From positions 62,001 through 126,000 of the forward strand of contig NZ_JAAOIW010000002.1 of the NCBI RefSeq assembly GCF_011440305.1: 64,000 nucleotides of DNA, read 5' to 3'. This DNA is from Paenibacillus agricola. GTDB lineage: Bacteria > Bacillota > Bacilli > Paenibacillales > NBRC-103111. Below the pieces are notes generated by a model that did not search any database, had not been told where the DNA came from, and saw only the letters and a list, made by a program, of their open reading frames with translations. Both the position numbers and the translations under genes were made by a program. Below, piece after piece: positions 45,923 through 55,018 of this stretch (the stretch's first letter is position 1; every line of letters starts with the position of its first letter).

Positions 45923-45941
45923 AATAACGATAATCATTCTC
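45923..45941. promoter_or_regulatory. Fur box for isdC-like gene
   Basis: AATAACGATAATCATTCTC matches 16 of 19 positions of the Fur consensus and overlaps a minus-strand TATTAT that could be the -10. Confidence 0.8.
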
Positions 45942-46149
45942 ATTTGATTCACAAAAAAAATGTGACTACGCTTCCCTATTCTTTTGTATATCCGCTCATC
46001 CATCATCCTCCTGCTTTTTTTCTGGGATAATTTAGGTGTTCAATTTGTACAACTCCGATACTATCCTACCCAGCCAATAATTGTCAACCCTTAAACCTGT
46101 ATAATCTTTTTTGAAATTATTGATCAAATATCGTTATAAAATAACCATT

Positions 46150-46168
46150 GACAATGAGAATCATTTTC
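46150..46168. promoter_or_regulatory. Fur box within the rightward promoter
   Basis: GACAATGAGAATCATTTTC matches 16 of 19 Fur consensus positions. It overlaps the 3' end of the -35 TTGACA and fills the spacer up to the -10 TAGGAT, the classic site for iron repression. Confidence 0.88.
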
Positions 46169-46218
46169 ATTAGGATTATCTAATATGCAGCTAGTCACCT
46201 AAATATTGGGAGGATGAT

Positions 46219-47184
46219 ATGGTTAAATACTTACATATTGGTGTAGCGCTTGCCTTTCTTACTGTAACAGGCTGTGGCCAAACCAGCACAGGCAAACAAG
46301 CCGAAGCTCCTGTACCAGCGGTATCGGCAGCTTTATCAACAGCAATATCCGTCAAGGATTTTGCCAATCGACAGGCCAGCTTTAAAGAAGCTCCCACCAA
46401 AATTGTAGTGTTAAGCAATGGCGAGCTGGATATTATTTATGCACTTGGCAGCAAGGTCGTTGGGCGACCTACCACAACAGAGCCGGTCCCCATTAAAGAA
46501 GCAGCCGCAGCCCAGCAGGTAGGATCTACGCATGGTATCGATCTGGAAAAGCTCGCTTTTCTCCAGCCTGATGTCGTACTTGGCAATCATCCTTCCAATA
46601 TGAAGGATATCCCTTCTGTTGAAGGAATCGGCAGCAAGATGCTGCTAACATCTGCCAATTCGATTGCTGATATTAAAAAGCAGATTGAATTATTCGGTAC
46701 GATGCTGCAAAAGAATGAAAAGTCCAAGGAATTAATCCAGGCTATCGACGATAAATTAAAACAGATCAACAGCCAGCAGCCAAGTAAAAAACCACGCGTC
46801 CTGATGGTTTATGGGGCACCGGGGACTTATTTGGTCGCGTTGAACAATTCGTTAAGCGGCGATATCTTAGTTAATGCCGGGGGAGAGAACATCGCTGCCG
46901 ATTATCCGAAGCTGGATAATTATCCGCAATATGCACAATTAAACACCGAGAAGATTATCCAATCCGATCCGCAGCTTGTCTTGCTGATGAGCCATGGTAA
47001 TCCTGATAAGGTGAAGGAAGGATTTCTGAAGGACATGCAGCAGAATGCAGCATGGAATAGCTTAGACGCTGTCAAAAACAATCGAGTTGTGGTGCTGCCA
47101 GCTGATTTGTTCGGCACCAACCCCGGTACTCATGTCATTGCTGCGCTAGATTTGTTGACTAAGCTACTTCAAGACGTGAAGTGA
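46219..47184 (+). CDS. Heme/iron-complex binding lipoprotein (second system)
   Basis: 321 residues with a lipoprotein signal ending FLTVTGCGQ. The two-lobe helical-backbone binding fold is indicated by PTKIVVLSNGELDIIYALGSKVVG and HGIDLEKLAFLQPDVVLG. LLMSHGNPDKV matches the position of the His in the IsdE-like protein's AAHGMPEEV. Met and His ligation of heme is possible but not certain. It is under a Fur-blocked promoter and is the first gene of a three-gene run, a paralogous counterpart of isdE on the opposite strand. Confidence 0.88.
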   Translation: MVKYLHIGVALAFLTVTGCGQTSTGKQAEAPVPAVSAALSTAISVKDFANRQASFKEAPTKIVVLSNGELDIIYALGSKVVGRPTTTEPVPIKEAAAAQQVGSTHGIDLEKLAFLQPDVVLGNHPSNMKDIPSVEGIGSKMLLTSANSIADIKKQIELFGTMLQKNEKSKELIQAIDDKLKQINSQQPSKKPRVLMVYGAPGTYLVALNNSLSGDILVNAGGENIAADYPKLDNYPQYAQLNTEKIIQSDPQLVLLMSHGNPDKVKEGFLKDMQQNAAWNSLDAVKNNRVVVLPADLFGTNPGTHVIAALDLLTKLLQDVK

Positions 47185-48188
47185 TTACGATGAATATACA
47201 ACAGCGCCTTACAAGAAGAAAGCTGGTTATGATTGGACTTCCGCTACTTCTTGTCATCATAGCCTTCTATGGCCTGACCTACGGATCTGTACCTATATCA
47301 CTTCGGGATATATGGGGCGTGTTCACCTCTCATAGCCAGCCGGTTTATGAGAAGATTATTATGAATTTGCGGCTTCCCCGAGTGCTGATCGGCTTGCTGG
47401 TAGGCGCTTGCCTCGCAGCAGCAGGTGCATTGCTTCAGGGCGTTATGCGGAATCCCTTGGCTGATCCGGGTATTATCGGAGTCTCTGCCGGAGGGGGTCT
47501 CGCTGCCATTATTGCCATGATCGTATTCCCGCAATTTAGCTACCTGCTGCCAGTAATGGCCTTTCTCGGCGCGTTTATTACTTCTATTGTGGTCTACACA
47601 CTGGCTTGGGATCGTGGGGCTTCACCGCTAAAAATTATTTTGGCGGGTGTGGCGATCAACGCTTTGTTAGGTGCGATCACCAATGGCTTCATGGTCATTT
47701 ATAGCGATCGCGTGCAAGCCGTATTACCCTGGCTTGCCGGGGGATTAAGCGGAAAAAGCTGGCATCATCTCGAATTTATGGCGCCGTATGCCATTGGTGG
47801 TCTCGTGTTATCCTTGTTTGCGATTAAACCGGCGAACCTGCTGCTATTAGGCGATGAATCTGCCAAGCTGCTGGGCATGAAGGTGGAATGGCAGCGATTC
47901 CTGATTATTGTGCTGGCCTCTTTATTGGCTGGTGCAGCGGTCAGTGTAGCTGGTTTGATCGGCTTTGTTGGCTTGGTCGTCCCCCATGCTATTCGCCTGT
48001 TGGTTGGCGAAGATTATCGGTATTTACTTCCGTTATCCATTATTGGCGGGGCGGCACTTGTTGTGCTAGCCGACACGATAGCACGCTCGTGGTTCGACCC
48101 GATCGAGCTGCCTGTAGGGATATTGCTGGCTGTCCTAGGTACTCCTTTCTTTTTATTCCTGTTGAAGAAGCGAGGCATCATGCGATGA
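47181..48188 (+). CDS. FecCD-type permease of second heme/iron importer
   Basis: 335 residues, BtuC fold. Motifs LPRVLIGLLVGACLAAAGALLQGVMRNPLADPGIIGVSAGGG and GLIGFVGLVVPHAIRLLVGEDYR are intact, and all expected helices are present. The GTG at 47181 overlaps the binding-protein stop as GTGA, with an ATG three codons in as the alternative. It appears functional, but the ATPase gene that follows is cut off, so it would need an ATPase from elsewhere, perhaps the one at 35972-36742. Confidence 0.9.
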   Translation: MITMNIQQRLTRRKLVMIGLPLLLVIIAFYGLTYGSVPISLRDIWGVFTSHSQPVYEKIIMNLRLPRVLIGLLVGACLAAAGALLQGVMRNPLADPGIIGVSAGGGLAAIIAMIVFPQFSYLLPVMAFLGAFITSIVVYTLAWDRGASPLKIILAGVAINALLGAITNGFMVIYSDRVQAVLPWLAGGLSGKSWHHLEFMAPYAIGGLVLSLFAIKPANLLLLGDESAKLLGMKVEWQRFLIIVLASLLAGAAVSVAGLIGFVGLVVPHAIRLLVGEDYRYLLPLSIIGGAALVVLADTIARSWFDPIELPVGILLAVLGTPFFLFLLKKRGIMR

Positions 48189-48595
48189 ATGCGATCCATA
48201 CCAAGCGATTACATCTGAAAGCTGGATTTTTCCAGCTTCATGATATTACGGTTTCTTTTCCGAAAGAACAAATAACCGCTATTGTTGGCCCCAATGGTTC
48301 AGGAAAATCCACTTTATTGCAGCTGCTAACCCGATTAGTTGAGGCTGACCTTGGGGAAGTCTTCATTAATGATAAGTCAGCCAAGGCTTATAAATCGATT
48401 GAGCTTGCTCAAGCCTTGTCCATGCTTACCCAATCCAAAAGCCCCTTGCCTGATTTGACCGCCAGAGAGCTTGTCTCTTATGGCAGGTCTCCGTACAAAC
48501 GCTTATTCGACCGGATGACAGCGGAGGATGAGGACATCGTGAGCTGGGCGATGAAAATTACTGGAACGAGCAGGCATGAGCAGCGGATGAACTAA
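48185..48595 (+). pseudogene. Truncated FecE-type ABC ATPase
   Basis: 136 residues that begin normally (ATG at 48185 overlapping the permease stop as ATGA) with Walker A VGPNGSGKST, Q-loop MLTQSKSPLPD and the following SYGRSPYK. The frame ends after SWAMKITGTSRHEQRMN, exactly where the LSGGQ signature, Walker B and H-loop should follow. Full-length relatives are about 255 residues. Sequence beyond about 48570 does not encode the missing half in any frame; it belongs to a different gene remnant. The product cannot be an active ATPase. A deletion or rearrangement rather than a point mutation is indicated. Confidence 0.9.
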
Positions 48596-48599
48596 TGTG

Positions 48600-48718
48600 T
48601 CATATTCGTAATCATAGCTATCCGCATTAGCCGTGGCGTGAATATTGAGCACATCATCAACCCAAGCCAGATAACCATCCGATCCATTACATCTGAATTG
48701 CGAATCCAGCTTATTATA
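48600..48718 (-). pseudogene. Decayed fragment of a DUF2075-type (helicase-like) gene
   Basis: Read on the minus strand, 48718 to about 48600 encodes about 40 residues including QFRCNGSDGYLAWVDDVL and NIHATANADSYDYEYD. These resemble the internal segment of DUF2075 DNA/RNA helicase-like proteins. A stop lies just upstream in frame, and homology ends at the ATPase junction, so both ends are missing. It is a relic left by the event that truncated the ATPase. Confidence 0.65.
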
Positions 48719-48933
48719 GCATCAGCGAATAGACGTTCCTACCCCTTTTCAAAAAAATAGCCCCTTGTCCCTTCACATATCCACCTGCTGCTTGAATATA
48801 TTTAGTAACAAGCATTCCTTTTTCCTATTGCTGCTTACTTGTCGTTGCTTACTGCTTACCACTAGCTACACAAAACTCAGCAAATGCTTACGAAGTAAGT
48901 TTTGCTCCGTAAAACTCTAAGGAGGTGTCCGTC
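48719..48933. other. Non-coding gap before yhbH
   Basis: Together with the relic this makes a 338-base stretch without an intact gene. It contains a small AGTTTT/AAAACT hairpin at about 48896-48916, just upstream of the yhbH ribosome site. No clear promoter was recognised. Confidence 0.4.
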
Positions 48934-50094
48934 ATGACAGAGCCATTATTTACTGTCTCCAGGGAAGATTGGTCCCTACACCGCAAAGGGTATCAGGATC
49001 AAACCCGCCACCAGCAAAAAGTCCGAGAGGCTATCAAACAAAACCTTCCAGATCTCGTGACCGATGAAAGTATTATTATGTCTGACGGCAAACAAATCAT
49101 CAAAGTGCCTATACGCAGCTTGGATGAATACCGGCTTCGTTATAATTACAACAAGAGCAAGCATGTAGGCCAAGGGGATGGAGATAGCCAGGTTGGCGAC
49201 ATACTCGGCGTTGACCCCAGTCCAGCCAAAGGGCCGGGTAAGGGCGAAGGTGCCGGGGACCAGCCAGGCGAGGATTATTATGACGCGGAAGTCCAGATGG
49301 AAGAATTGCAAGCGATGCTTTTCGATGAATTAGAGCTGCCTAATTTGCAGGAAAAAGAAAAGGACGTTCTCACTTCCAAGGAAGTGGTTTTTAACGATAT
49401 TCGCAAAAAAGGGATCATGTCGAACATTGACAAAAAGCGTACCATTATTGAAAATCTTCGGCGAAACGCTACCGCGGGTGCGCCTGGCATTCATCATATT
49501 AATCCCGATGACCTACGCTTCAAAACCTGGGATGAAAAGGTGCTGCCGCAATCTAATGCGTTGATTATCGCGATGATGGATACATCAGGCTCCATGGGCT
49601 CCTTCGAAAAATATATGGCGCGCAGCTTTTTTTTCTGGATGACACGGTTCCTGCGCACTAAATATGAGCATGTGGAAATTGTTTTTATCGCCCACCACAC
49701 AGAGGCTAAGGAAGTCACCGAGGAGGAGTTTTTCACAAAAGGCGAGAGTGGCGGCACGATTTGCTCCTCGGCTTACCAATTAGCGGTAAATATGATAGAC
49801 AGCCGTTATCCTCCTGCGCTTTATAATATATATCCGTTCCATTTCTCGGATGGGGATAACCTGACCTCGGACAACGATAGGTGTGTGAAGCTAATCGGGG
49901 AATTGGTGCTGCGCTGCAACTTGTTCGGCTATGGCGAGGTCAACCAATATAACCGCAGCAGCACGTTAATGTCTGCCTATCGTAACATCCACGACCCCAA
50001 GTTCGTGCATTATGTCATTCGCGAGAAAAATGAAGTGTATAAAGCACTGCGCACCTTTTTCCCAGGACCGGGCACAGGGAGGGCTGTACAATGA
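48934..50094 (+). CDS. yhbH: Sporulation protein YhbH (DUF444 family)
   Basis: 386 residues from the ATG at 48934 after AAGGAGG; a GTG nine bases earlier is inside the ribosome site. The N-terminus ([25 protein letters not shown]) and a Gly-rich acidic hinge (about 80-115) are typical of the family. A von Willebrand A-like domain with MIDAS DTSGSM follows (about residue 220). In Bacilli the gene goes with prkA and spoVR in the sporulating mother cell; prkA is not here. It overlaps spoVR by four bases (ATGA), so the two products are made together. Confidence 0.93.
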   Translation: MTEPLFTVSREDWSLHRKGYQDQTRHQQKVREAIKQNLPDLVTDESIIMSDGKQIIKVPIRSLDEYRLRYNYNKSKHVGQGDGDSQVGDILGVDPSPAKGPGKGEGAGDQPGEDYYDAEVQMEELQAMLFDELELPNLQEKEKDVLTSKEVVFNDIRKKGIMSNIDKKRTIIENLRRNATAGAPGIHHINPDDLRFKTWDEKVLPQSNALIIAMMDTSGSMGSFEKYMARSFFFWMTRFLRTKYEHVEIVFIAHHTEAKEVTEEEFFTKGESGGTICSSAYQLAVNMIDSRYPPALYNIYPFHFSDGDNLTSDNDRCVKLIGELVLRCNLFGYGEVNQYNRSSTLMSAYRNIHDPKFVHYVIREKNEVYKALRTFFPGPGTGRAVQ

Positions 50095-51524
50095 GCAGCA
50101 CCTATATGCAGGATCTTCATGTGGCTATCGACGAAATCACGGAAATTGCAAGCGGGTTCGGGTTGGATTATTATCCGATGCGTTATGAAATATGCCCCGC
50201 TGATATTATTTATACGTTCGGCGCTTACGGGATGCCTACACGATTTAGTCACTGGAGTTTCGGAAAAACCTTCCATAAAATGAAGATGCAATACGACTTC
50301 GGGCTAAGCAAAATTTATGAGCTCGTCATCAATTCAGATCCCTGCTACGCCTTCTTGCTGGATGGCAACTCCTTAATCCAGAACAAGCTGATCGTAGCCC
50401 ATGTGCTGGCGCATTGCGACTTTTTCAAAAACAACGTCCGTTTTTCCAAAACGAACCGGAATATGGTCGAAAGTATGTCCGCAACGGCGGAGCGGATCCA
50501 GCAATATGAAGCCGAATATGGCACCGATGAGGTGGAACGGTTTATCGATGCGGTGCTAGCGATCCAAGAGCATGTCGATCCGTTAATTTCCAAGCCTTAT
50601 GAGGCAGGACGGTATGGCGGGGGCAAGCATACCGAGCAATCCCCCGACCCGGATAACCGCGACAGAAAGCTCGGTTATGAGGACTTATGGGATTTGGATG
50701 CACCTGCCAAAAAGCCAGAGCCGCGCCACCAAGAACCCGCGAAGTTCCCGCTCCAGCCCGAGAAGGATCTGGTACTGTTTATCGAGGAGCATGCGCCCTA
50801 TATGGCTCCTTGGCAGCGCGATATTATGACCATGCTGCGCGATGAAATGCTGTACTTTTGGCCGCAGCTGGAGACCAAGATCATGAACGAAGGCTGGGCT
50901 TCATATTGGCACCAACGGATTCTGCGGGAGCTGGATCTGAGCGAGGAAGAGACCATTGAGTACGCGAAGCTGAATTCGTCCGTCGTCGTGCCTTCCCAGC
51001 ACAGCCTGAATCCGTATTATTTGGGTTTAAAAATATTCGAGGATATTGAGAAACGCTGGGACCAGCCCACACAAGAGGAGCGGGAGCGGTTCGGTCGCGT
51101 CGGTGGCGAAGGGCGGCAGAAGATCTTCGATGTGCGTGAATACGACTCAGATATTTCATTTATCCGCAACTATATGACCAAGAAGCTGGTCGACGAGCTG
51201 GATCTCTACGTATTCGAGAAAAAAGGCCCCGAGTGGAAAATAACCGATAAATCCTGGGAAAATATCCGCGACCAGCTGATTTATTCCCGCGTCAATGGCG
51301 GCTTCCCCTACATTGTAGTAGAGGATGGCGATTACGAACGCAACGGCGAGCTATACTTAAAGCATGCCTATGAAGGTATGGAGCTTGACTTAAAATATGT
51401 GGAACGCACAATGCCCTACATCCAGCAATTATGGGGCAAAACGGTCCATCTGGAATCGATTGTCGAGATGAAGCCGGTGCTGTTCAGCTATGACGGCAAG
51501 AAGCATAACCGCAAGTTTTTGTGA
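50091..51524 (+). CDS. spoVR: SpoVR family sporulation protein
   Basis: 477 residues, full length. It starts with the family pattern [59 protein letters not shown] and [15 protein letters not shown] follow. SpoVR is needed for normal spore cortex in B. subtilis, and its biochemistry is unsettled. Translation is coupled to YhbH. The shared hairpin at 51569-51604 separates it from the convergent yhaM. Confidence 0.95.
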   Translation: MSSTYMQDLHVAIDEITEIASGFGLDYYPMRYEICPADIIYTFGAYGMPTRFSHWSFGKTFHKMKMQYDFGLSKIYELVINSDPCYAFLLDGNSLIQNKLIVAHVLAHCDFFKNNVRFSKTNRNMVESMSATAERIQQYEAEYGTDEVERFIDAVLAIQEHVDPLISKPYEAGRYGGGKHTEQSPDPDNRDRKLGYEDLWDLDAPAKKPEPRHQEPAKFPLQPEKDLVLFIEEHAPYMAPWQRDIMTMLRDEMLYFWPQLETKIMNEGWASYWHQRILRELDLSEEETIEYAKLNSSVVVPSQHSLNPYYLGLKIFEDIEKRWDQPTQEERERFGRVGGEGRQKIFDVREYDSDISFIRNYMTKKLVDELDLYVFEKKGPEWKITDKSWENIRDQLIYSRVNGGFPYIVVEDGDYERNGELYLKHAYEGMELDLKYVERTMPYIQQLWGKTVHLESIVEMKPVLFSYDGKKHNRKFL

Positions 51525-51568
51525 GGCTGTTGAGCTTCGATCAGCTATAATTTTGAAAGTTCAGCACA

Positions 51569-51604
51569 AACAAGCCGGTCGAGGGTTATTCTCGCCGGCT
51601 TGTT
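51569..51604. terminator. Bidirectional terminator between spoVR and yhaM
   Basis: AACAAGCCGG, a one-base bulge and CGAG pair with CTCG and CCGGCTTGTT around a 7-base loop. T-rich flanks on both strands. Confidence 0.9.
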
Positions 51605-51611
51605 ATTCTTT

Positions 51612-52568
51612 TTATAGCTTCGTACGATAAATAGCTTTATTCTCAATCCCCCGAATCTGTTGTGTCCATTCCTCCGTGTCTGGTGTGGAATCCAGCGCGT
51701 CCTCCACCATTTGCAGCTTGGCATCCAGCGCATCAATGTGGTGCAAGGCAATGGCCTCAGCCATTTGCGGCTGAACCGGACTCCCCCATTCTCCCAGGTT
51801 ATGATGGGACAATACCAAATGCTGCAAGCCGAGCACCTTCGGTGAATCAAGCCCATAATCCAAACGAACAGCCGCTTCTGTAATCCAGTTGGACGCCATC
51901 GAGATATGCCCAACAAGCTTGCCTTGCACACTGTAATCGGACACGATTCCCAGCTGGGCAATCATTTCCTCCGGTTTGGCAATATCATGCAGAAGGATGC
52001 CAGCCTTCAAGAAGTCAGCATTTAGAAAAGGACGCTGCTTGCATAAAAAGTCCCCAAGCTCCAGCATCCGCACCATATGATAGGCCAAACCTGCAAAATA
52101 TGCATGGTGATGCATTTTCGCTGCGGGATAATGCATCAGCTTCTCCTCTACTTTGTCCACACAAAAGGATACAATAGCGCGGATCTCCAGATCAGCAATG
52201 CTTGCAATCGTTTGTTTGATCGTATAAACAAGATCAATAGGGCGTATAGGAGCAGATCTAATAAAATCCGTCAGCGTCACCCCATCATCTTCCGCGGCTG
52301 GGCGGATTTTCATAATTTTTATCTGCAGCCTTTCACGGTACGTTTGGACAAGCCCTCTTATTTTCACAAGGCCCATTGGAAAAAAGGTTTCTTTATCCGT
52401 TGGACTGGCATCCCAGTATTTGGCCGGAAGCTGCCCGCTGGCATCGCATAAAACGATATCCATATAGTCTTTTGCAGGCGTGTTATTCGTTTGTTTGACC
52501 TCTAGCTCCTTTAATAAGTAAAAGCCTACAAATTCCTCTTGATCTGTCAGTTGTTTAATCAGTGTCAC
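51612..52568 (-). CDS. yhaM: 3'-5' exoribonuclease YhaM family (OB + HD domains)
   Basis: 318 residues, the family's usual length. An N-terminal OB fold (about 15-95, with VVLCDASGQLPAKYWDAS-like pattern) is followed by an HD phosphohydrolase-type domain. Metal residues are in HHHAYFAGLAYH, LLHDIAKPEE and VLSHHNLGEWGSP. The start is a GTG at 52568 after GGAGG. YhaM trims RNA or DNA 3' ends. It appears as a single gene. Confidence 0.92.
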   Translation of the reverse strand: MTLIKQLTDQEEFVGFYLLKELEVKQTNNTPAKDYMDIVLCDASGQLPAKYWDASPTDKETFFPMGLVKIRGLVQTYRERLQIKIMKIRPAAEDDGVTLTDFIRSAPIRPIDLVYTIKQTIASIADLEIRAIVSFCVDKVEEKLMHYPAAKMHHHAYFAGLAYHMVRMLELGDFLCKQRPFLNADFLKAGILLHDIAKPEEMIAQLGIVSDYSVQGKLVGHISMASNWITEAAVRLDYGLDSPKVLGLQHLVLSHHNLGEWGSPVQPQMAEAIALHHIDALDAKLQMVEDALDSTPDTEEWTQQIRGIENKAIYRTKL

Positions 52569-52818
52569 GTATATACCTCCATTTTAATTAGATGATAAGT
52601 GCAGCACAACTAGTGTTTAGTGATTGGGCATGTCTTTAATATGCCGCTATGGAGCGTTGGTCGGGAATAACAAAATTATACCACGACGATTAATGAGGGG
52701 ATACGTAATTTACTTCAGCACATCAAATAGGGCATCCATAAGGATACCCGTTGTGTTTCTTCTACATTATCTATTAGCCAATTGCAGCAGGAAGTGTAAA
52801 GCCTAACCCTCCTATCAA

Positions 52819-53310
52819 CTAAGCATATGCTTTTTCATTACATTCAAGTTTAATAGTGGTTAAATGGTTTAGCTCGGGTGTCAGGAAAAACCCGGCCAAT
52901 CTTCGAAGTCGCATAAAGATAGTCCGCAGAACAACAGAATCCATTTCCGTGATCATACTTTGATTGGCGATAAAGTCCTGCAAACTGACCTTGATCAGAT
53001 AATCACTGTCCTTTAATTTCACTACAAACTGCCGGCTTAAGTCATAACCATTATTGATTATGTAGCTAGTTTGGTGAATGGCACTTTGAAATAGATCGAC
53101 ACATCTCTCGGTGACCTGGACCTGCCTCGTCATTCCATAAGAATCCTTAATGGTGAGCAACCGTTTAGATGGATCTAAGGATTCTTTTTTTAGATATACA
53201 ATTTCGTGGGCGCCCACGCCTTCCATAAGCAAACGAATAATAATGGCGTCTTGTGGATTGATGCATTGAGATTCAATAAAACGAATTTTTTCAAATGTAC
53301 TGATAGCAAA
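52819..53310 (-). pseudogene. Tyrosine-recombinase-like (MrpR-like) fragment with probable 5' frameshift
   Basis: The open frame from 53310 reads FAISTFEKIRFIESQ, then CINPQDAIIIRLLMEGV and GAHEIVYLKKESLDP, like the start of a tyrosine-recombinase catalytic domain. The position of the catalytic Arg reads Ala/His, so it would be inactive as a recombinase and is closer to repressor-type relatives such as phage MrpR/YopR. No ATG, GTG or TTG with a ribosome site opens this frame early. A well-spaced AAGGGATGA followed by TTG (53309) is one base out of frame. A single-base indel would restore a start. The conserved C-terminal His-Arg-Tyr box is also absent. Confidence 0.5.
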
Positions 53311-53616
53311 TCATCCCTTCAGGTATCTATATATGAGACTACAGGAATATTTTACCTTATAAAAATAAATATTTATACGATGAAAAAAGGGAAGTTTTGT
53401 CAGTTTTGAACGGAATACCCATATGCTTTTTGACAAAATAAACCTTCTCGCTATGTGAAATTAAAGTTGTCATTTTTATGTAATTTTATGTCGAACATAA
53501 AGCCTAACTCCCCATGGGACAAAGAAAACCTTCAGTTCCACTTTAAAGCGGAGTTGAAGGTTTTTCTGTATATCTCCGCAAATGGACGGGCTCCAGTCGG
53601 GACAGAAGTTCCCCAT
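53311..53616. other. Gap with terminator and AT-rich promoter-like DNA
   Basis: 306 bases: the hairpin at 53525-53564 that ends the receiver gene, and AT-rich sequence upstream of the recombinase-like fragment. No gene seen. Confidence 0.5.
53525..53564. terminator. Terminator of the receiver-domain gene
   Basis: AAAACCTTCA (53525-53534) pairs with TGAAGGTTTT (53555-53564). The minus strand reads into a T run. Confidence 0.8.
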
Positions 53617-53979
53617 TTATCTGAACATTGCCCTGTCTACAGCTTCAAGCAGTCTATTATTTTGGATGGGCTTAACGACAAAATCGATAGCACCAGCCTT
53701 TAATGAATCTACAACCATATCGCGTTGCCCCATCGCTGAACACATAATAATTTTGGCATTGTGGTAGGCATTACATATTTTTCCAACCGCCTCCACACCC
53801 TCCATCACAGGCATTGTAATATCCATGATCACCAATTCCGGGCGGAATCTCCGATATTTCTCGATGGCATCCGAGCCATCAACCGCTTCACTCACAACCT
53901 CATGCCCAGCGTCTTCCAATATATTTCGCACCATTAATCGCATAAAAGCAGCATCGTCAACGACAAGAACCTTTGCCAT
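53617..53979 (-). CDS. Single-domain response regulator (CheY-like)
   Basis: 120 residues, just a receiver domain. The ATG at 53979 follows GAGGAG; longer frames lack a site. The acidic pair is in VLVVDDAAFMR, the phospho-acceptor Asp in LVIMDITMPVMEG, the switch Thr position is Ser in IIMCSAMGQ, and the Lys is in FVVKPIQNN. It most resembles chemotaxis CheY. No kinase or chemotaxis gene is nearby, so its partner is unlinked. Possible roles are flagellar switch control or a phosphorelay. Confidence 0.92.
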   Translation of the reverse strand: MAKVLVVDDAAFMRLMVRNILEDAGHEVVSEAVDGSDAIEKYRRFRPELVIMDITMPVMEGVEAVGKICNAYHNAKIIMCSAMGQRDMVVDSLKAGAIDFVVKPIQNNRLLEAVDRAMFR

Positions 53980-54269
53980 AATGAACCACTCCTCTTCCCA
54001 TTGTTGCATACCGTGAATCAACTCCAACAAGACCGACCGCATCAATTCCACTACTTCCATTATATAATAAGCATCTGGACAAAAACTGAACACAAGCACC
54101 CAATTTCTCCTAAAATGAATCAAATAAAGTCAAATCAAAGGTAAGTTTGAAACAAATTTGGGAAAACAGTAATATGAATACGATATATTGCTTTAAAAAA
54201 GTAATATGATATACTAATGATAGTTAATTAAGTTCAGCGAAAATGACTCTTTTCCAGGAGGTAATTGTA

Positions 54270-54968
54270 ATGATCAACGTCTATCCAGCTTCCTCACGCT
54301 ATTCAACCGACCACGGCTGGCTACAAAGCAATTTCAGCTTTTCCTTTGGTGATAGCTATGACCCGAACAATACCGAATTTGGTCCCTTGCGAGTATTTAA
54401 CGATGATGTTGTTCAAGCGGGACGCGGCTTCGGAGCCCATCCCCATCGGGAGATGGAAATTGTCTCGGTCGTCTTGAAGGGACAACTGAAGCATGAGGAT
54501 AGCACCGGTCAATCCGCTGTTACGACCTTCGGTGAGGTGCAAAGAATGTCCGCTGGCACTGGTATCATTCATTCGGAGGTTAATCCAGGTACAGAGCCTG
54601 TTCATATTTTGCAAATTTGGTTCACACCTAATGTCAGTGGCTTGGAGCCATCCTATGAAACTAGTAGCTTTGACACCGAATTATTGAAAAATTCGTTACT
54701 TCCCCTCGTTTCCCACAAGTCTGGTGAACATATCGCCCATATTCACCAGGATTTGACGATCTATATGTCCAAATTGGATGCGGGGCAATCTCTGGAATTT
54801 ACCCAGGAGCCAGGACGGCGCATTTATGTAATGGTAAATGAAGGAGATTTGCTGCTTAACGGCGAAACCCTGCTTAACAAGCAAGATGCTGCCCGTATTG
54901 AACAGACTCCAAAGCTAACGCTTAGCACCAAAAGTGGCGTTTCCTTGCTGCTCATCGACCTTCCTTAG
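54270..54968 (+). CDS. Pirin family protein (YhhW-like)
   Basis: 232 residues from the ATG at 54270 after CAGGAGG. Two cupin domains are expected. The N-terminal metal site is visible as His-x-His in GAHPHREMEI and His-Glu in GTGIIHSEVN, with the pirin mark FGPLRVFNDD. Some pirins oxidise quercetin; others act in stress responses. Iron is the usual metal. It is monocistronic or leads the following small gene, which starts 50 bases later. Confidence 0.9.
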   Translation: MINVYPASSRYSTDHGWLQSNFSFSFGDSYDPNNTEFGPLRVFNDDVVQAGRGFGAHPHREMEIVSVVLKGQLKHEDSTGQSAVTTFGEVQRMSAGTGIIHSEVNPGTEPVHILQIWFTPNVSGLEPSYETSSFDTELLKNSLLPLVSHKSGEHIAHIHQDLTIYMSKLDAGQSLEFTQEPGRRIYVMVNEGDLLLNGETLLNKQDAARIEQTPKLTLSTKSGVSLLLIDLP

Positions 54969-55018
54969 ACCATGGATCTTACTCATTGTGCCTGAATAGA
55001 AAGGAGTGAACTTTCAAC

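Larger units (their letters stand above)
45824..46218. promoter_or_regulatory. Divergent iron-regulated promoter region
   Basis: 395 bases between divergent heme genes. It holds Fur boxes at 45923-45941 (toward isdC) and 46150-46168 (toward the second binding protein). The rightward promoter is clear: TTGACA at 46148-46153, a 17-base spacer and TAGGAT at 46171-46176. No coding potential is seen. Confidence 0.8.

Noticed and set aside
48185-48718. Transposon insertion as the cause of ATPase truncation
   Set aside because: No transposase, terminal inverted repeat or target duplication is visible; the flank is a fragment of a different gene.
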